64,000 nt of DNA from SpSt-539 sp964549445 (GTDB lineage Bacteria > Planctomycetota > Phycisphaerae > UBA1845 > UTPLA1). The stretch spans positions 61,204 to 125,203 of the forward strand of contig CAZJVS010000010.1 in the NCBI GenBank assembly GCA_964549445.1, written 5' to 3'. The notes below the pieces were generated by a model that saw only the letters and a program-made list of their open reading frames with translations, did no database searches and was not told the DNA's origin. Positions within the stretch are counted from its first letter, which is position 1. The number at the start of each line of letters is the position of its first letter. Below, one piece after another: positions 8,904 through 17,568 of this stretch. The position numbers and the translations under genes were made by a program.

Positions 8904-9971
8904 ATGGTGTCCGTTCTGCTGGCCGCGACGTGCTCGATCATCGGGGCCGGCGGCCCGACCGCCAGACCATTCCTCACCGGGATCGGATGCCTGAGCGGTG
9001 CGTCCTATCCGGGCAGTTACGCGCGGGCTATTTCCGCCGACGGCCAGGTCGTTGTCGGCAGCAGCTCTGTCGAACGCGGATCGATGGCGATTCGATGGAC
9101 GCTCAAGGACCGGAAACTGGAAACAGTCGGCGACCTGCCTGGCGAGCGAGTGGACAGCCGCGCCAACGCCGTCTCGGCTGACGGATCTGTGATCGTCGGA
9201 TGGAGCTCGTCGCACTACGGGAACGAGGCGTTTCGCTGGACGGCAAGCGAGGGAATGAAGGGACTTGGAGACATTAAGGGCGGCTACTTTTGGAGCGAGG
9301 GATTGGACGTCTCGGCGGATGGCACGGTGGTCGTAGGCCAAGGTACGGCACCGAAGGACCGTGAGCCGTTTCGCTGGACGCAGGCGGAGGGGATGACGAG
9401 TCTGGGCGGATATGGCAAAGCGCTGCGAGTTTCCGCGGATGGAAAGACGATTGTCGGCGAGCGGTGGAGCAGCCAGACCGGCTCGATCGAGTCTTGTTTC
9501 CGCTGGACGGCGGCGACCGGTCAGGTGACGGTAGCCGGAATCGATCATCCACAGATTCACGGGATCACACCCGACGCGTCGCAGTTCGTCGGCGTCGCGA
9601 AGTCAGGTGCGGATTACTGCCCGTTCCGATTTTCGATACCCGACACACTGACGGTGCTCCAGCAGACCGGAGACGATCGGCAATTCGGGCGAGCGAATGC
9701 GATTTCCGCGGACGGTCGGCTTGTCGTCGGCGCATCGGGCGGCCTCGGGAAATCGAAGGCGGTCGTTTGGATCGGCGAACGGGAGCCGGTCAGTCTCGAG
9801 CAAGTCCTCCATGAGTGGTGTCACGTTGATCTGGCCGGATGGGAGCTCACGGACGCGACGGACATATCCGCGGACGGGCGCGTGATAATCGGCAACGGTA
9901 AGAGCCCGGATGGGCGCTACGAAGGGTATGTCGCTTGTATCGGGACGATCGAGAAACTCGATCGTCGTTGA
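8904..9971 (+). CDS. Secreted HAF-repeat beta-propeller-like protein
   Basis: About 355 residues from ATG at 8904, chosen because GAGG lies at the right distance and the protein then begins with a signal peptide (MVSVLLAATCSIIGAGG). The frame is open back to 8850, but that would bury the signal sequence. The body consists of six to seven ~45-residue repeats of the type ISADGxVVVGxSS...AFRWT..GMxxLGD, i.e. HAF-type extracellular repeats. Such proteins are exported and of unknown function. The next gene (10017) is also exported and may be co-transcribed. Confidence 0.8.
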   Translation: MVSVLLAATCSIIGAGGPTARPFLTGIGCLSGASYPGSYARAISADGQVVVGSSSVERGSMAIRWTLKDRKLETVGDLPGERVDSRANAVSADGSVIVGWSSSHYGNEAFRWTASEGMKGLGDIKGGYFWSEGLDVSADGTVVVGQGTAPKDREPFRWTQAEGMTSLGGYGKALRVSADGKTIVGERWSSQTGSIESCFRWTAATGQVTVAGIDHPQIHGITPDASQFVGVAKSGADYCPFRFSIPDTLTVLQQTGDDRQFGRANAISADGRLVVGASGGLGKSKAVVWIGEREPVSLEQVLHEWCHVDLAGWELTDATDISADGRVIIGNGKSPDGRYEGYVACIGTIEKLDRR

Positions 9972-10016
9972 TGGCGCTGACCTCAACGGCCAACCGAAAA
10001 TTTCGGAGAACTTCAA

Positions 10017-11552
10017 ATGATGAGTGCGATACTTATTGCAGTCCTTTCCGCCATGTCTGTCGGTGCGCCGCCGACGACTCAGGTGGTTCGCGCGGGTGCG
10101 CCCATGTCACGGGAGGAATTCGCGAAGCAGATCAAGAGAATAAGCGTCCGCATGTCGGCTGAAGAGGTCCGCGCCGTACTGGGACCTCCGGACGATATTC
10201 GCACGCCCGACGACTTTGGGAATCAGTCGTTCGGGGACTTCAAGGAACTGTGGAACTACGGCACGGACGGACACAATACATTTCCGACGCTCGGTCGGGT
10301 GTGGTTCGGTGAGAAGGGCGAAGTTAAGCACGTCTTCGGGGCGGAGTCGGCGCCGCCTGCCAGCAATCTCATTGATGAGACCCGGCTTCGCGAAGTTTTG
10401 AGAAAGATCGACCGTGTGACGGAATACGCCGGTGGCCCACTCGCCCGGATTCAGGCAACCAATGCGCTCCAACGGCTGGGTCGCGAGCGGGGGACGGCGG
10501 CGTTGCGCGAATACGTTCGCGTGCGGACCAGCCCCACTGGGCATGACAATATTCAGCGCGATGAGGGTTTCATGTTGCTACTACGGACACTGTTCGAAGT
10601 TCCGGCCGATCCGGGATATATGCCAAAGGTCGGCGGATTTGATCCGTACCCGCCGGAAGATCCGTGGATTGCACCGCTTTGGCCAATTGTCATCGTGGAT
10701 GGACTCCCGCTCGTGTTTGCAAACACGAATACGTTCGGTAACGGACTGCGTCCGATGCCGCAATTCCCCGATCCTATGGTCGAGGAGTACATCAGCCACT
10801 GTGGTTGGCGGAGCGAGCCGCTCAAACCGACGAATCGCCCACTCGACGTCCTCGGAAAGGTTCAGGGCATGCCGCAATGGACGTTTGGACAGGACGATGA
10901 CTTTCGCCACACGCAGGAGCAGGGCCGGGATTTGATCGGTGGACAGTTGCTCCAACTCCTCCAGACGGTGTATCGAGGAAAAGTCGGCGATTCTCGATGT
11001 GATCCAAAACTGATCTCGATGGATCAAGCGCTAGCGGAAGTCGCGAAGCTGGAAATTCGATGGGACGATGCGCGCGATCAGTACGTCTATCGGGACGGAT
11101 CGTCGCTGCCGGAGAAGAAGCCCGGTGACTTTGCACGGACCGGTTGGAAGCCGGAGGTTCCCGGCTGGGAAATCACGATTTCACTGCATCGCGAGGACGA
11201 GGAGCAGGTCGAGGTGACGCTTCGTTATTCGGGAAGACTGTTGCTGGAAGCGCCTCGACTCGAACTTGGCGTGTATCCCGACGAAGATCGCAATCGACAA
11301 ATCTCGTCGCTCGACATACCCGGTTCCCGGCCGCCGATGTTTGAACAGCCCGCAATGTCCCCCGAAATGCAGAAAGTGATGGAGGAGAGCCGGCGACGAA
11401 CGGAATCCGGCAAGATGAAGGCCATCACCGAGGGTCGTGGAACGATGAGTGGAAGCACCTGGACGCGATTTGAACTCAAACCCGGCCGGCGAATCGTGGC
11501 AATCCTGACCTATGGGGGCGAAACCTGGACGAGTCCGGTGTTTGAGCCATGA
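10017..11552 (+). CDS. Secreted hypothetical protein
   Basis: 511 residues. Two ATGs in tandem follow CGGAGAA, a good ribosome-binding site. An N-terminal hydrophobic segment (MMSAILIAVLSAMSVGA) looks like a signal peptide. Residues ~30-110 contain EEVRAVLGPPDDIRTP and a WFGEKGEVKHV element, a pattern similar to SmpA/OmlA-type or BamE-like modules that read G-x-P. The middle is Pro- and Trp-rich, and the C-terminal ~130 residues look beta-rich (WEITISLHREDEEQVEVTLRYSGRLLLEAP), perhaps an Ig-like fold. No family is assigned. It is convergent with the trehalose operon. Confidence 0.7.
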   Translation: MMSAILIAVLSAMSVGAPPTTQVVRAGAPMSREEFAKQIKRISVRMSAEEVRAVLGPPDDIRTPDDFGNQSFGDFKELWNYGTDGHNTFPTLGRVWFGEKGEVKHVFGAESAPPASNLIDETRLREVLRKIDRVTEYAGGPLARIQATNALQRLGRERGTAALREYVRVRTSPTGHDNIQRDEGFMLLLRTLFEVPADPGYMPKVGGFDPYPPEDPWIAPLWPIVIVDGLPLVFANTNTFGNGLRPMPQFPDPMVEEYISHCGWRSEPLKPTNRPLDVLGKVQGMPQWTFGQDDDFRHTQEQGRDLIGGQLLQLLQTVYRGKVGDSRCDPKLISMDQALAEVAKLEIRWDDARDQYVYRDGSSLPEKKPGDFARTGWKPEVPGWEITISLHREDEEQVEVTLRYSGRLLLEAPRLELGVYPDEDRNRQISSLDIPGSRPPMFEQPAMSPEMQKVMEESRRRTESGKMKAITEGRGTMSGSTWTRFELKPGRRIVAILTYGGETWTSPVFEP

Positions 11553-11574
11553 AGAAACCGCTTCGGCAGAGTCT

Positions 11575-14097
11575 TCAGCCGGCAGACAGCCGCACGGCCG
11601 CATTGATCAGGCCAAGGTGGGAATAGGCCTGCGGGTGGTTGCCGAGAGCGCGCTGGTCGGTGGGGTCGTACTCTTCGGCGAGCAAACCCGTCGGGCCGGC
11701 GAGCGCGACGTATTGAGCGAACAAGTCCTCTGCGTCCTTGCGGCGACCGATCAGTGCATAGGCCTCGATGAGCCAACTCGTACAGAGCAGGAACCCGCCT
11801 TCGGCGCCGGGGAGGCCATCGTCGTACTTATAGCGGTAGACAGTCGGGCCGTTGCGCAGAGCGCGCTCGACGGTTTCGACCGTGGCGACGAATCGCGGAT
11901 CGTTGGGCGCAAGTAGTCCGGAGAGGCCGACGTGAAGGGTGGCGGCGTCGGGTTGGTTATCTTCATACGTCGCGGTGAAGGAATTAACGGCGGGTTTCCA
12001 GCCGTTTGCAAACACATCCGCAGCAATGCGTTCGCGGAGTTCTTTCCAAGCGGGCCGGTCGCGGCCGAGGTATGCCGCGAGCGCGAGGCCCCGATCGACA
12101 GTCTGCCAGCACATAACTTTGGAATGGACATGGTGCTGCTTGGGCTTGCGCGGCTCCCAGATGCCGTGGTCGGGCTCGTGCCAGCGATGCTCCACGGCGG
12201 AGACCATCATTTCGACGAGGCGCCAATGTTCGCCGGAAAGCGGCGCGCCGCGGGCGGCCAGGAGCGCAACGAGTTCGGCAATGGGGCCAAAGACATCGAG
12301 CTGGACCTGCTGTGAGGCGGCGTTGCCGACGCGGACCGGGCGGCTGCCGCGATAGCCGGAAAGATTTGATATTTCTGCTTCCGGACCAAGGTGGCCGGAA
12401 GCGACGGTGTAGACCGGTGCGAGTCGATGCGGTTCGTCGATCCGGTCGAGGACGCCGAGTATCCAGTCGAGAAATTTCATCGCGACGCCTGTGGTTCCGA
12501 GGCGGACAAGCGCTGAGCATGAAAGCGCGGCGTCGCGCGGCCAGCAGTAACGATAGTCCCAGTTGCGTACACCGCCGATCTGCTCGGGAAGACTTGTGGT
12601 GGCAGCGGCGGCGATGGCACCGGTCGGCCCGTAGCAGAGGGCTTTGAGGATTAATGCGCTTCGGCGGACCTGGTCGGGAGCCAAGGGCGGTGCGGCAAGC
12701 GCCGCGGCCCAACCGCCCCAGAACTTCTCGGTTTGTTGACGGCGCTGCGGTTCCGGTAGCACGGCGGGCTCGAGGTTCGCCGTACCGTAACGGAGTTCGA
12801 GGAGGAGCGGGTGGTCGGTGAGATCGATTTCGGCGATGGCGGTTTGATGCGAGCCTTCGTCGCGAATGCGCCAAGCGAGGCCGGGGGCGAGGAGCACGAT
12901 CGGATCACTCGCACCTTCGACTTCGATGCCATTGGGACTCGCGCGGAGATGGGTCGGGGTGCGGCCAAAGTCGAGGCGCGGGGCAAAGGTAATCCGGACG
13001 CGACCGGCGCCTTCAATGACGCGAATGAGATCGGTGCGGCCGGCTCGCTGGAACGCGCGGCCGCCGGAGCAGTCGAGGTAGTCGAGGACCCGAAAGGACA
13101 GCCAGTTCGTCTCGAGGATGAATGTGTCGCCGAGGTAGCGTTGGGACGTCGGGGCGGCTGCGCCAGCGGGGCTGATTTCGAAGTAGCCGGCGGCGGGGCC
13201 ACCGAGCAGGTCGGCGAAGACGGCAGCCGAGTCGAGTCGCGGCAGGCAGAGCCAGGTTATGCGACCGCTTGGCGTCGAGAGTGCGAGGGCTCGCTGATCG
13301 GAAAGCAACGAGTGACGTTCGATGGGAACGGCCAGCGCGCCGGCGAGCCAGGCCGCGCGCTGCTCGGCGAGGCGTGCAAGAAGCCGGGAGACCTCGGTGG
13401 AGTCGGCGACGCGAAAGGCGGCGCGGGTCTCTCCGAGCCCTACTTTCACGGCGACGTCGGGGCCGGCAAGTGTCGCGAAAGCGTCTTCGTCCGTGATGTC
13501 ATCGCCGAAGTAGACGGCGGCGGAAGCGCCAACCTGTTGGCGAATCCGCTGCAGCGCCGCGCCTTTATTGGTTTCGACGACGCTGAGTTCAACGACGCAT
13601 TTGCCGTGGCGGACGTGGACACCGGTGTAGGTCGCGGGGCCGGCGGAGATCCGCTCGATAGCGGCTTGTGCGGCGGCGGGATCGGCATTGCGATAGTGGA
13701 ATGCAAATGCGGCCGGCTTCTCCTCGAGCCACGCCTTCGGGCACGACTTCGCAATCTCGGCCAGTTCGTCTCCGAGGCGTTGGCGAAGCGTGAGCATTGA
13801 CGGCGGGAGCTTTGACGCGAAGCCCGGCTCAAACTCGCTTCCGTGACTGCCGACGAGGTGAATGTCATTCGTGTCCTGGGCTTGGCGGGCGAGATCGCTC
13901 AGGGCGCGGCCGGAGATGATGGCAACGTGGGTGTTTGGCATCGTGGCGAGGGCGCGGAGCGCGATGACCGATTCTCGTTGCGGATGCGCGAGTGTCGGCT
14001 CGCTGACAATCGGCGCCAGCGTGCCGTCGTAGTCGCAGGCGACGAGGAGTACCGGGGTGTGAGCGAGTTCGTCAACGCGTTTGAGGAGGTCGCTCAT
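11575..14097 (-). CDS. otsB: Trehalose-6-phosphate phosphatase fused to GH15 glucoamylase/trehalase
   Basis: 840 residues. Residues 1-~245 are an OtsB-type HAD phosphatase: VACDYDGTLAPI (catalytic Asp pair at 22 and 24), VAIISGR, LVGSHGSE, and FGDDITDEDAF near the end of the domain. From ~255 a complete GH15 domain follows: SDQRALALSTPSGRITWLCLP, RNWDYRYCWPRDA, the general-acid region PDHGIWEPR and the second acidic motif GAEGGFLLCTSWLIEA. GH15 enzymes include glucoamylases, glucodextranases and bacterial trehalases. The gene overlaps otsA by four bases (ATGA), so translation is coupled. It therefore carries the second step of trehalose synthesis plus a possible trehalose- or maltodextrin-cleaving activity in one chain. 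Confidence 0.93.
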   Translation of the reverse strand: MSDLLKRVDELAHTPVLLVACDYDGTLAPIVSEPTLAHPQRESVIALRALATMPNTHVAIISGRALSDLARQAQDTNDIHLVGSHGSEFEPGFASKLPPSMLTLRQRLGDELAEIAKSCPKAWLEEKPAAFAFHYRNADPAAAQAAIERISAGPATYTGVHVRHGKCVVELSVVETNKGAALQRIRQQVGASAAVYFGDDITDEDAFATLAGPDVAVKVGLGETRAAFRVADSTEVSRLLARLAEQRAAWLAGALAVPIERHSLLSDQRALALSTPSGRITWLCLPRLDSAAVFADLLGGPAAGYFEISPAGAAAPTSQRYLGDTFILETNWLSFRVLDYLDCSGGRAFQRAGRTDLIRVIEGAGRVRITFAPRLDFGRTPTHLRASPNGIEVEGASDPIVLLAPGLAWRIRDEGSHQTAIAEIDLTDHPLLLELRYGTANLEPAVLPEPQRRQQTEKFWGGWAAALAAPPLAPDQVRRSALILKALCYGPTGAIAAAATTSLPEQIGGVRNWDYRYCWPRDAALSCSALVRLGTTGVAMKFLDWILGVLDRIDEPHRLAPVYTVASGHLGPEAEISNLSGYRGSRPVRVGNAASQQVQLDVFGPIAELVALLAARGAPLSGEHWRLVEMMVSAVEHRWHEPDHGIWEPRKPKQHHVHSKVMCWQTVDRGLALAAYLGRDRPAWKELRERIAADVFANGWKPAVNSFTATYEDNQPDAATLHVGLSGLLAPNDPRFVATVETVERALRNGPTVYRYKYDDGLPGAEGGFLLCTSWLIEAYALIGRRKDAEDLFAQYVALAGPTGLLAEEYDPTDQRALGNHPQAYSHLGLINAAVRLSAG

Positions 14098-15476
14098 GCG
14101 CGAAGGGCCTCCAGGAAGCCGTTCGCCCAGTCGTCGAGGTCGTGCCGACGGACGATTGTTCGAAGGATCGACATCCGGAAACGAGCTTCGGCGGTGGGCA
14201 TCCTTAGCGCAGTTTGCATGGTGCGGATCATGCCGTCGATATCGCGCGGGTTGACGAGCAGCGCGCGGCGAAGCTCACTTGCAGCGCCGGCGAATTCGCT
14301 CAGGACGAGAACGCCCGTATTGTTGCGGCGCGACGCGACGTATTCCTTGGCGACGAGGTTCATGCCGTCACGAAGGGGCGTGACCATCATGATGTCGGCC
14401 GCAGCGTAATAGGCGACGACTTCTTCTCGCGTGAGACTCCGTCGGAAGTAGTGAACGGCAACACGGCCGGGCTCGCTGTATTCGCCGTTGATTCGTCCGA
14501 CGATCTGCTCGACGCGCGTTCGCATGTCGCGGTACTCATGAACGGACTCGCGGCTGGGGACCGCGATCTGCATGAGTACGCAGTCTTCCACGCGGGCCTT
14601 GCGGCGGCGGAGCATCTCCTCGAATGCGAGCAGGCGGATGTCGATGCCCTTGGTGTAATCGAGGCGGTCGATGCAGAGGAGTATCTTCCGGTGAGCCCCG
14701 ACGCGGCGACGCATGTCATTTGCATGACGGATGATTCGAGGGTCAGCGGCAAGATTGTCGTAGGCGCTGAAGTCGACGGATATCGGGAACGAATTGACTC
14801 GGATTGTGCGACCCTTGTATTCAAGTTGAGTGTCGGTGCCCTCGGCGGAGGTGTAGAGACGGGCAGCGCGCGAGAAGTCCTGTGCGTCAGAGTGAATTTG
14901 GAAGCCCACCAGATCCGCTCCCATGAGGCCTTCGAGAAGTTCGCGTCGCCAGGGAAGCCAGGCGAAGAGCTCATCCGGGGGAAACGGAATATGCATGAAG
15001 AACCCGATCCGCAGGTCCGGGCGAAGTCCACGGAGGATGCGCGGGACGAGCTGGAGCTGGTAGTCGTGGACCCAGACGATCTGTCCGCGGCGGGCGACGC
15101 GGGCCGCGGCCCGCGCGAAACGGAGGTTGATTGAAACATACTGCTTCCACCACTCGCGATGAAAAGTGGGTGTCTGGATGGCATCGTGGTAGAGCGGCCA
15201 TATGGTGCGATTCGAAAAGCCGAGATAGTAAGACTCGACCTCGCTGTGCGAGAGTTCGACCGGTTTGATACGGATATTCTCGTGGACGAAGGGTCGTGGT
15301 GCAGGCCCTGCGGCACCGGACCAGCCGACCCACGCGCCGCCACGATTGCGGAGTATGGGGGTCATTGCGGTGACCAAACCGCCGGGGCTGGGGGCCCAGT
15401 TATGGCCGCGGCCGCCACGGACGCGCTGAACGGGGAGACGGTTAGCGACGACGAGAATCTGCGAGCGTCGGGGCAT
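14094..15476 (-). CDS. otsA: Trehalose-6-phosphate synthase (GT20)
   Basis: 460 residues, the usual length. It makes trehalose 6-phosphate from a nucleotide-glucose donor and glucose 6-phosphate. Visible GT20 features are VVANRLPVQR at the N-terminus, SPGGLVTAM, the WVHDYQLQLVP motif, IGFFMHIPFPP, the phosphate-binding RLDYTKGI and the donor-site region TPLRDGMNLVAKEYVASR, then LSEFAGAASEL. Its stop overlaps the start of the OtsB-GH15 gene, so substrate passes between the two products. The start ATG at 15476 is consistent with the family's N-terminus. Confidence 0.97.
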   Translation of the reverse strand: MPRRSQILVVANRLPVQRVRGGRGHNWAPSPGGLVTAMTPILRNRGGAWVGWSGAAGPAPRPFVHENIRIKPVELSHSEVESYYLGFSNRTIWPLYHDAIQTPTFHREWWKQYVSINLRFARAAARVARRGQIVWVHDYQLQLVPRILRGLRPDLRIGFFMHIPFPPDELFAWLPWRRELLEGLMGADLVGFQIHSDAQDFSRAARLYTSAEGTDTQLEYKGRTIRVNSFPISVDFSAYDNLAADPRIIRHANDMRRRVGAHRKILLCIDRLDYTKGIDIRLLAFEEMLRRRKARVEDCVLMQIAVPSRESVHEYRDMRTRVEQIVGRINGEYSEPGRVAVHYFRRSLTREEVVAYYAAADIMMVTPLRDGMNLVAKEYVASRRNNTGVLVLSEFAGAASELRRALLVNPRDIDGMIRTMQTALRMPTAEARFRMSILRTIVRRHDLDDWANGFLEALRA

Positions 15477-15701
15477 CGATCGACCAGTACCAATATAGCG
15501 CCGTGCACTTGAAATTGTGGGTCAAATCACGGCAGCGAGCGACTTTGCACAATCCGGAATCTGCGGCGGATCACACGTGATGGCGCGGTCGCCGCCCGAG
15601 TTGTCTGATCGTAGCGGCATTCCAATCCGCGGTCACGCGATACTTGCACAGAATGGCGCGTTGTGAGAATCGCGGGCGCGAATCGAAGGACCGCTTGAGT
15701 T
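15477..15701. other. Divergent spacer between otsA and mrp
   Basis: No gene is supported. It holds the upstream regions of the divergent otsA operon and mrp. A TATATT element lies upstream of otsA (minus strand, ~15500), but no -35 box is well placed, so no otsA promoter is called. Confidence 0.4.
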
Positions 15702-15730
15702 TTGAATCGGCGTCCAATCGGCGCTATAGT
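15702..15730 (+). promoter_or_regulatory. Sigma-70-type promoter for mrp-moaD-moaE-nth
   Basis: TTGAAT (15702-15707), 17-base spacer, TATAGT (15725-15730). Predicted start near 15737, which leaves a ~45-base leader to the ATG at 15783 and argues against the longer mrp frame that begins inside the -35 box. Confidence 0.7.
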
Positions 15731-15782
15731 CGGCACTGCCGGATGTGCGATGCGGAGAGCGACCGGCAATGCGAGCAAGTCG

Positions 15783-16862
15783 ATGGCGATCGTGACGCGC
15801 GAGCAAATACTGGATGGACTGAGGCGGGTGCAGGATCCGGAGCTGCACAAAGATCTCGTCAGCCTGAACATGATCAAAGACGTGGCCATCAGCGACGGCC
15901 GCGTCCGCGTGGGCGTCGAGTTGACCACGCCGGCGTGCCCGCTTAAGGACACGATCCGGAAGGGCGTCGAGCGCGAGCTGAAACGGATCGAAGGCGTGCA
16001 CGAAGTGACGATCGACTGGTCGGCCCAGGTTCGAGCGACGGTTAAGCCGCAGGCTCAGTTGCCGGGCGTCAAGAACATCGTCGCGGTGGGCGCTGGCAAG
16101 GGCGGCGTCGGAAAGTCGACCATTGCCGTCATGCTGGCGGCGGGGCTCAAGCGCGAAGGCGCTAGCGTCGGCCTGATGGATGCCGACATCTTCGGACCGA
16201 GCATACCGAAGATGCTGGGGGTCGAGTTCGAGCGTCCGAGCGTGCAGGGCGAAAAGATTCTTCCGATTGTCAGCAATGGCATCGGCCTCATGTCTATCGG
16301 CTTCATGATCGAGAGCGAGCGGGCCGTCATCTGGCGCGGACCGATGGTGCACGGTGTCGTGAAACAGTTCCTCGATCAGGTGGAATGGGGCGAACTGGAT
16401 TACCTGATTGTCGACCTGCCGCCGGGAACAGGCGATGTGCCGCTGACCCTGTCCCAGTCGATCCCGCTGACCGGCGCGGTCGTTGTCTGCACGCCGCAGG
16501 AGGTCGCCCAGCTCGACGCCGTCCGGGCACTGCGGATGTATCAGCAGCTCAACGTCGACATCCTCGGCATGGTCGAGAACATGAGCTACTTCATCGCGCC
16601 CGACACCGGCAAGGAGTACGACATCTTCGGGCGCGGGACGATCGAAAAAACCGCGGCGCGGCTGAAGGTGCCGTTCCTCGGGTCGATTCCGCTCAACGTG
16701 GCGATCCGCGTGGCCGGCGACGCCGGCAATCCAATGGCGTCGTTTGAGAAGGTGGACAAGGCTACGCGGGCGGCGGTCGAGCAGTTCGTTCGTAACACGG
16801 CCGGGCAAATCAGTATTCGCAACGTTCTGCGGCCGGCGAAATTGGAATTGAAGATCACGTAG
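15783..16862 (+). CDS. mrp: Mrp/ApbC-type iron-sulfur cluster carrier ATPase
   Basis: About 359 residues from ATG at 15783. An N-terminal DUF59/MIP18 domain (~1-85; REQILDGLRRVQDPELHKD, TTPACPLKD) precedes a ParA/MinD-like ATPase with deviant Walker A GKGGVGKST (~107-115), DADIFGPSIPKML, DLPPGTGDVPLTL and the tail motif VENMSYFIAPD. The usual CxxC pair after VENMSYF is not visible: the segment reads IAPDTGKEYDIFG. That cysteine pair coordinates the bridging cluster in many Mrp proteins, so cluster transfer may differ here. It is followed after three bases by moaD, consistent with Fe-S supply for molybdenum-cofactor and Fe-S enzymes. Confidence 0.93.
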   Translation: MAIVTREQILDGLRRVQDPELHKDLVSLNMIKDVAISDGRVRVGVELTTPACPLKDTIRKGVERELKRIEGVHEVTIDWSAQVRATVKPQAQLPGVKNIVAVGAGKGGVGKSTIAVMLAAGLKREGASVGLMDADIFGPSIPKMLGVEFERPSVQGEKILPIVSNGIGLMSIGFMIESERAVIWRGPMVHGVVKQFLDQVEWGELDYLIVDLPPGTGDVPLTLSQSIPLTGAVVVCTPQEVAQLDAVRALRMYQQLNVDILGMVENMSYFIAPDTGKEYDIFGRGTIEKTAARLKVPFLGSIPLNVAIRVAGDAGNPMASFEKVDKATRAAVEQFVRNTAGQISIRNVLRPAKLELKIT

Positions 16863-16865
16863 CCG

Positions 16866-17108
16866 ATGAATTGCCGAGTTCGCTTCTTTGGTCCTGCCGT
16901 CGACTCGACTGCGAAGTCCGAATGCATCTATGAACTCGCCCCCGACGATACGCTCGGCACGCTGGCCGGACGCATCGCCGCCGATTATCCGCCGCTCGGT
17001 GCCGCCGTCGGCGTGCGCCTCGCCGTCAACCGCAAGTACGTGCCGCTCAACCACGTCCTGCGCGACGGTGACGAAGTGGCCGTCATCCCGCCGGTGTCTG
17101 GCGGATAA
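16866..17108 (+). CDS. moaD: Molybdopterin synthase sulfur-carrier subunit MoaD
   Basis: 80 residues, beta-grasp ThiS/MoaD fold, ending in the obligatory Gly-Gly (PPVSGG) whose C-terminus carries the thiocarboxylate. It begins three bases after mrp and is followed by moaE after twelve, so the two synthase subunits are encoded together. The coding strand becomes strongly C-ending in codon choice from here to about 18085. Confidence 0.93.
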   Translation: MNCRVRFFGPAVDSTAKSECIYELAPDDTLGTLAGRIAADYPPLGAAVGVRLAVNRKYVPLNHVLRDGDEVAVIPPVSGG

Positions 17109-17120
17109 GGAGAGCCCCGA

Positions 17121-17567
17121 GTGTCGTCCGCGCACGACCCAGCCCAGGTGATCCTGACGCGGGAGATCATCTCTGCCGACCGTCTGGCCGATCTCATCCG
17201 CTCAAAGGACTCCGGCGCGATCGCGACCTTCGAGGGAACCGTCCGCTCCGAGCGCCGCTCCGATGGCGTGGAACTGATCGCCCTCGACTACTCCGCCCAC
17301 GAGGCCATGGCGATCGAGCAGCTCGGCCTGCTTCGCGAGCGCGCCCTCGAACGCTTCGAAATCAAGGATGCCGCCATCGCTCACCGCCTGGGACGCCTCG
17401 CGCTCGGCGACGTCTCCGTGGCCATCGCCGTCGCCGCCGGCCATCGCGGTGCCACGTTCGATGCCTGCCGCTGGCTCATCGAAACCCTCAAGGCCGACGT
17501 TCCGATCTGGAAGAAGGACATCTGGGCCGACGGCCGGGAGGAGTGGACACCCACCGCGCAGGAGTAA
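17121..17567 (+). CDS. moaE: Molybdopterin synthase catalytic subunit MoaE
   Basis: 148 residues from GTG, with AAGGAGAG about ten bases upstream. Family motifs: GAIATFEGTVRSERRSDGV, LDYSAHEAMA, the IAHRLGRLALGDVSVAIAV segment and the C-terminal PIWKKDIWADGREEW containing the conserved active-site lysines. It converts precursor Z to molybdopterin using sulfur from MoaD. The adjacent mrp, moaD and nth form a plus-strand operon. No other moa genes are in the window. Confidence 0.95.
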   Translation: MSSAHDPAQVILTREIISADRLADLIRSKDSGAIATFEGTVRSERRSDGVELIALDYSAHEAMAIEQLGLLRERALERFEIKDAAIAHRLGRLALGDVSVAIAVAAGHRGATFDACRWLIETLKADVPIWKKDIWADGREEWTPTAQE

Positions 17568-17568
17568 C

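Noticed and set aside
12811..13800. 329-codon plus-strand frame opposite the OtsB-GH15 gene
   Set aside because: Mirror frame; the minus-strand product is a clear enzyme.
15633..17135. 500-codon minus-strand frame opposite mrp and moaD
   Set aside because: Mirror frame; both plus-strand genes are recognised.
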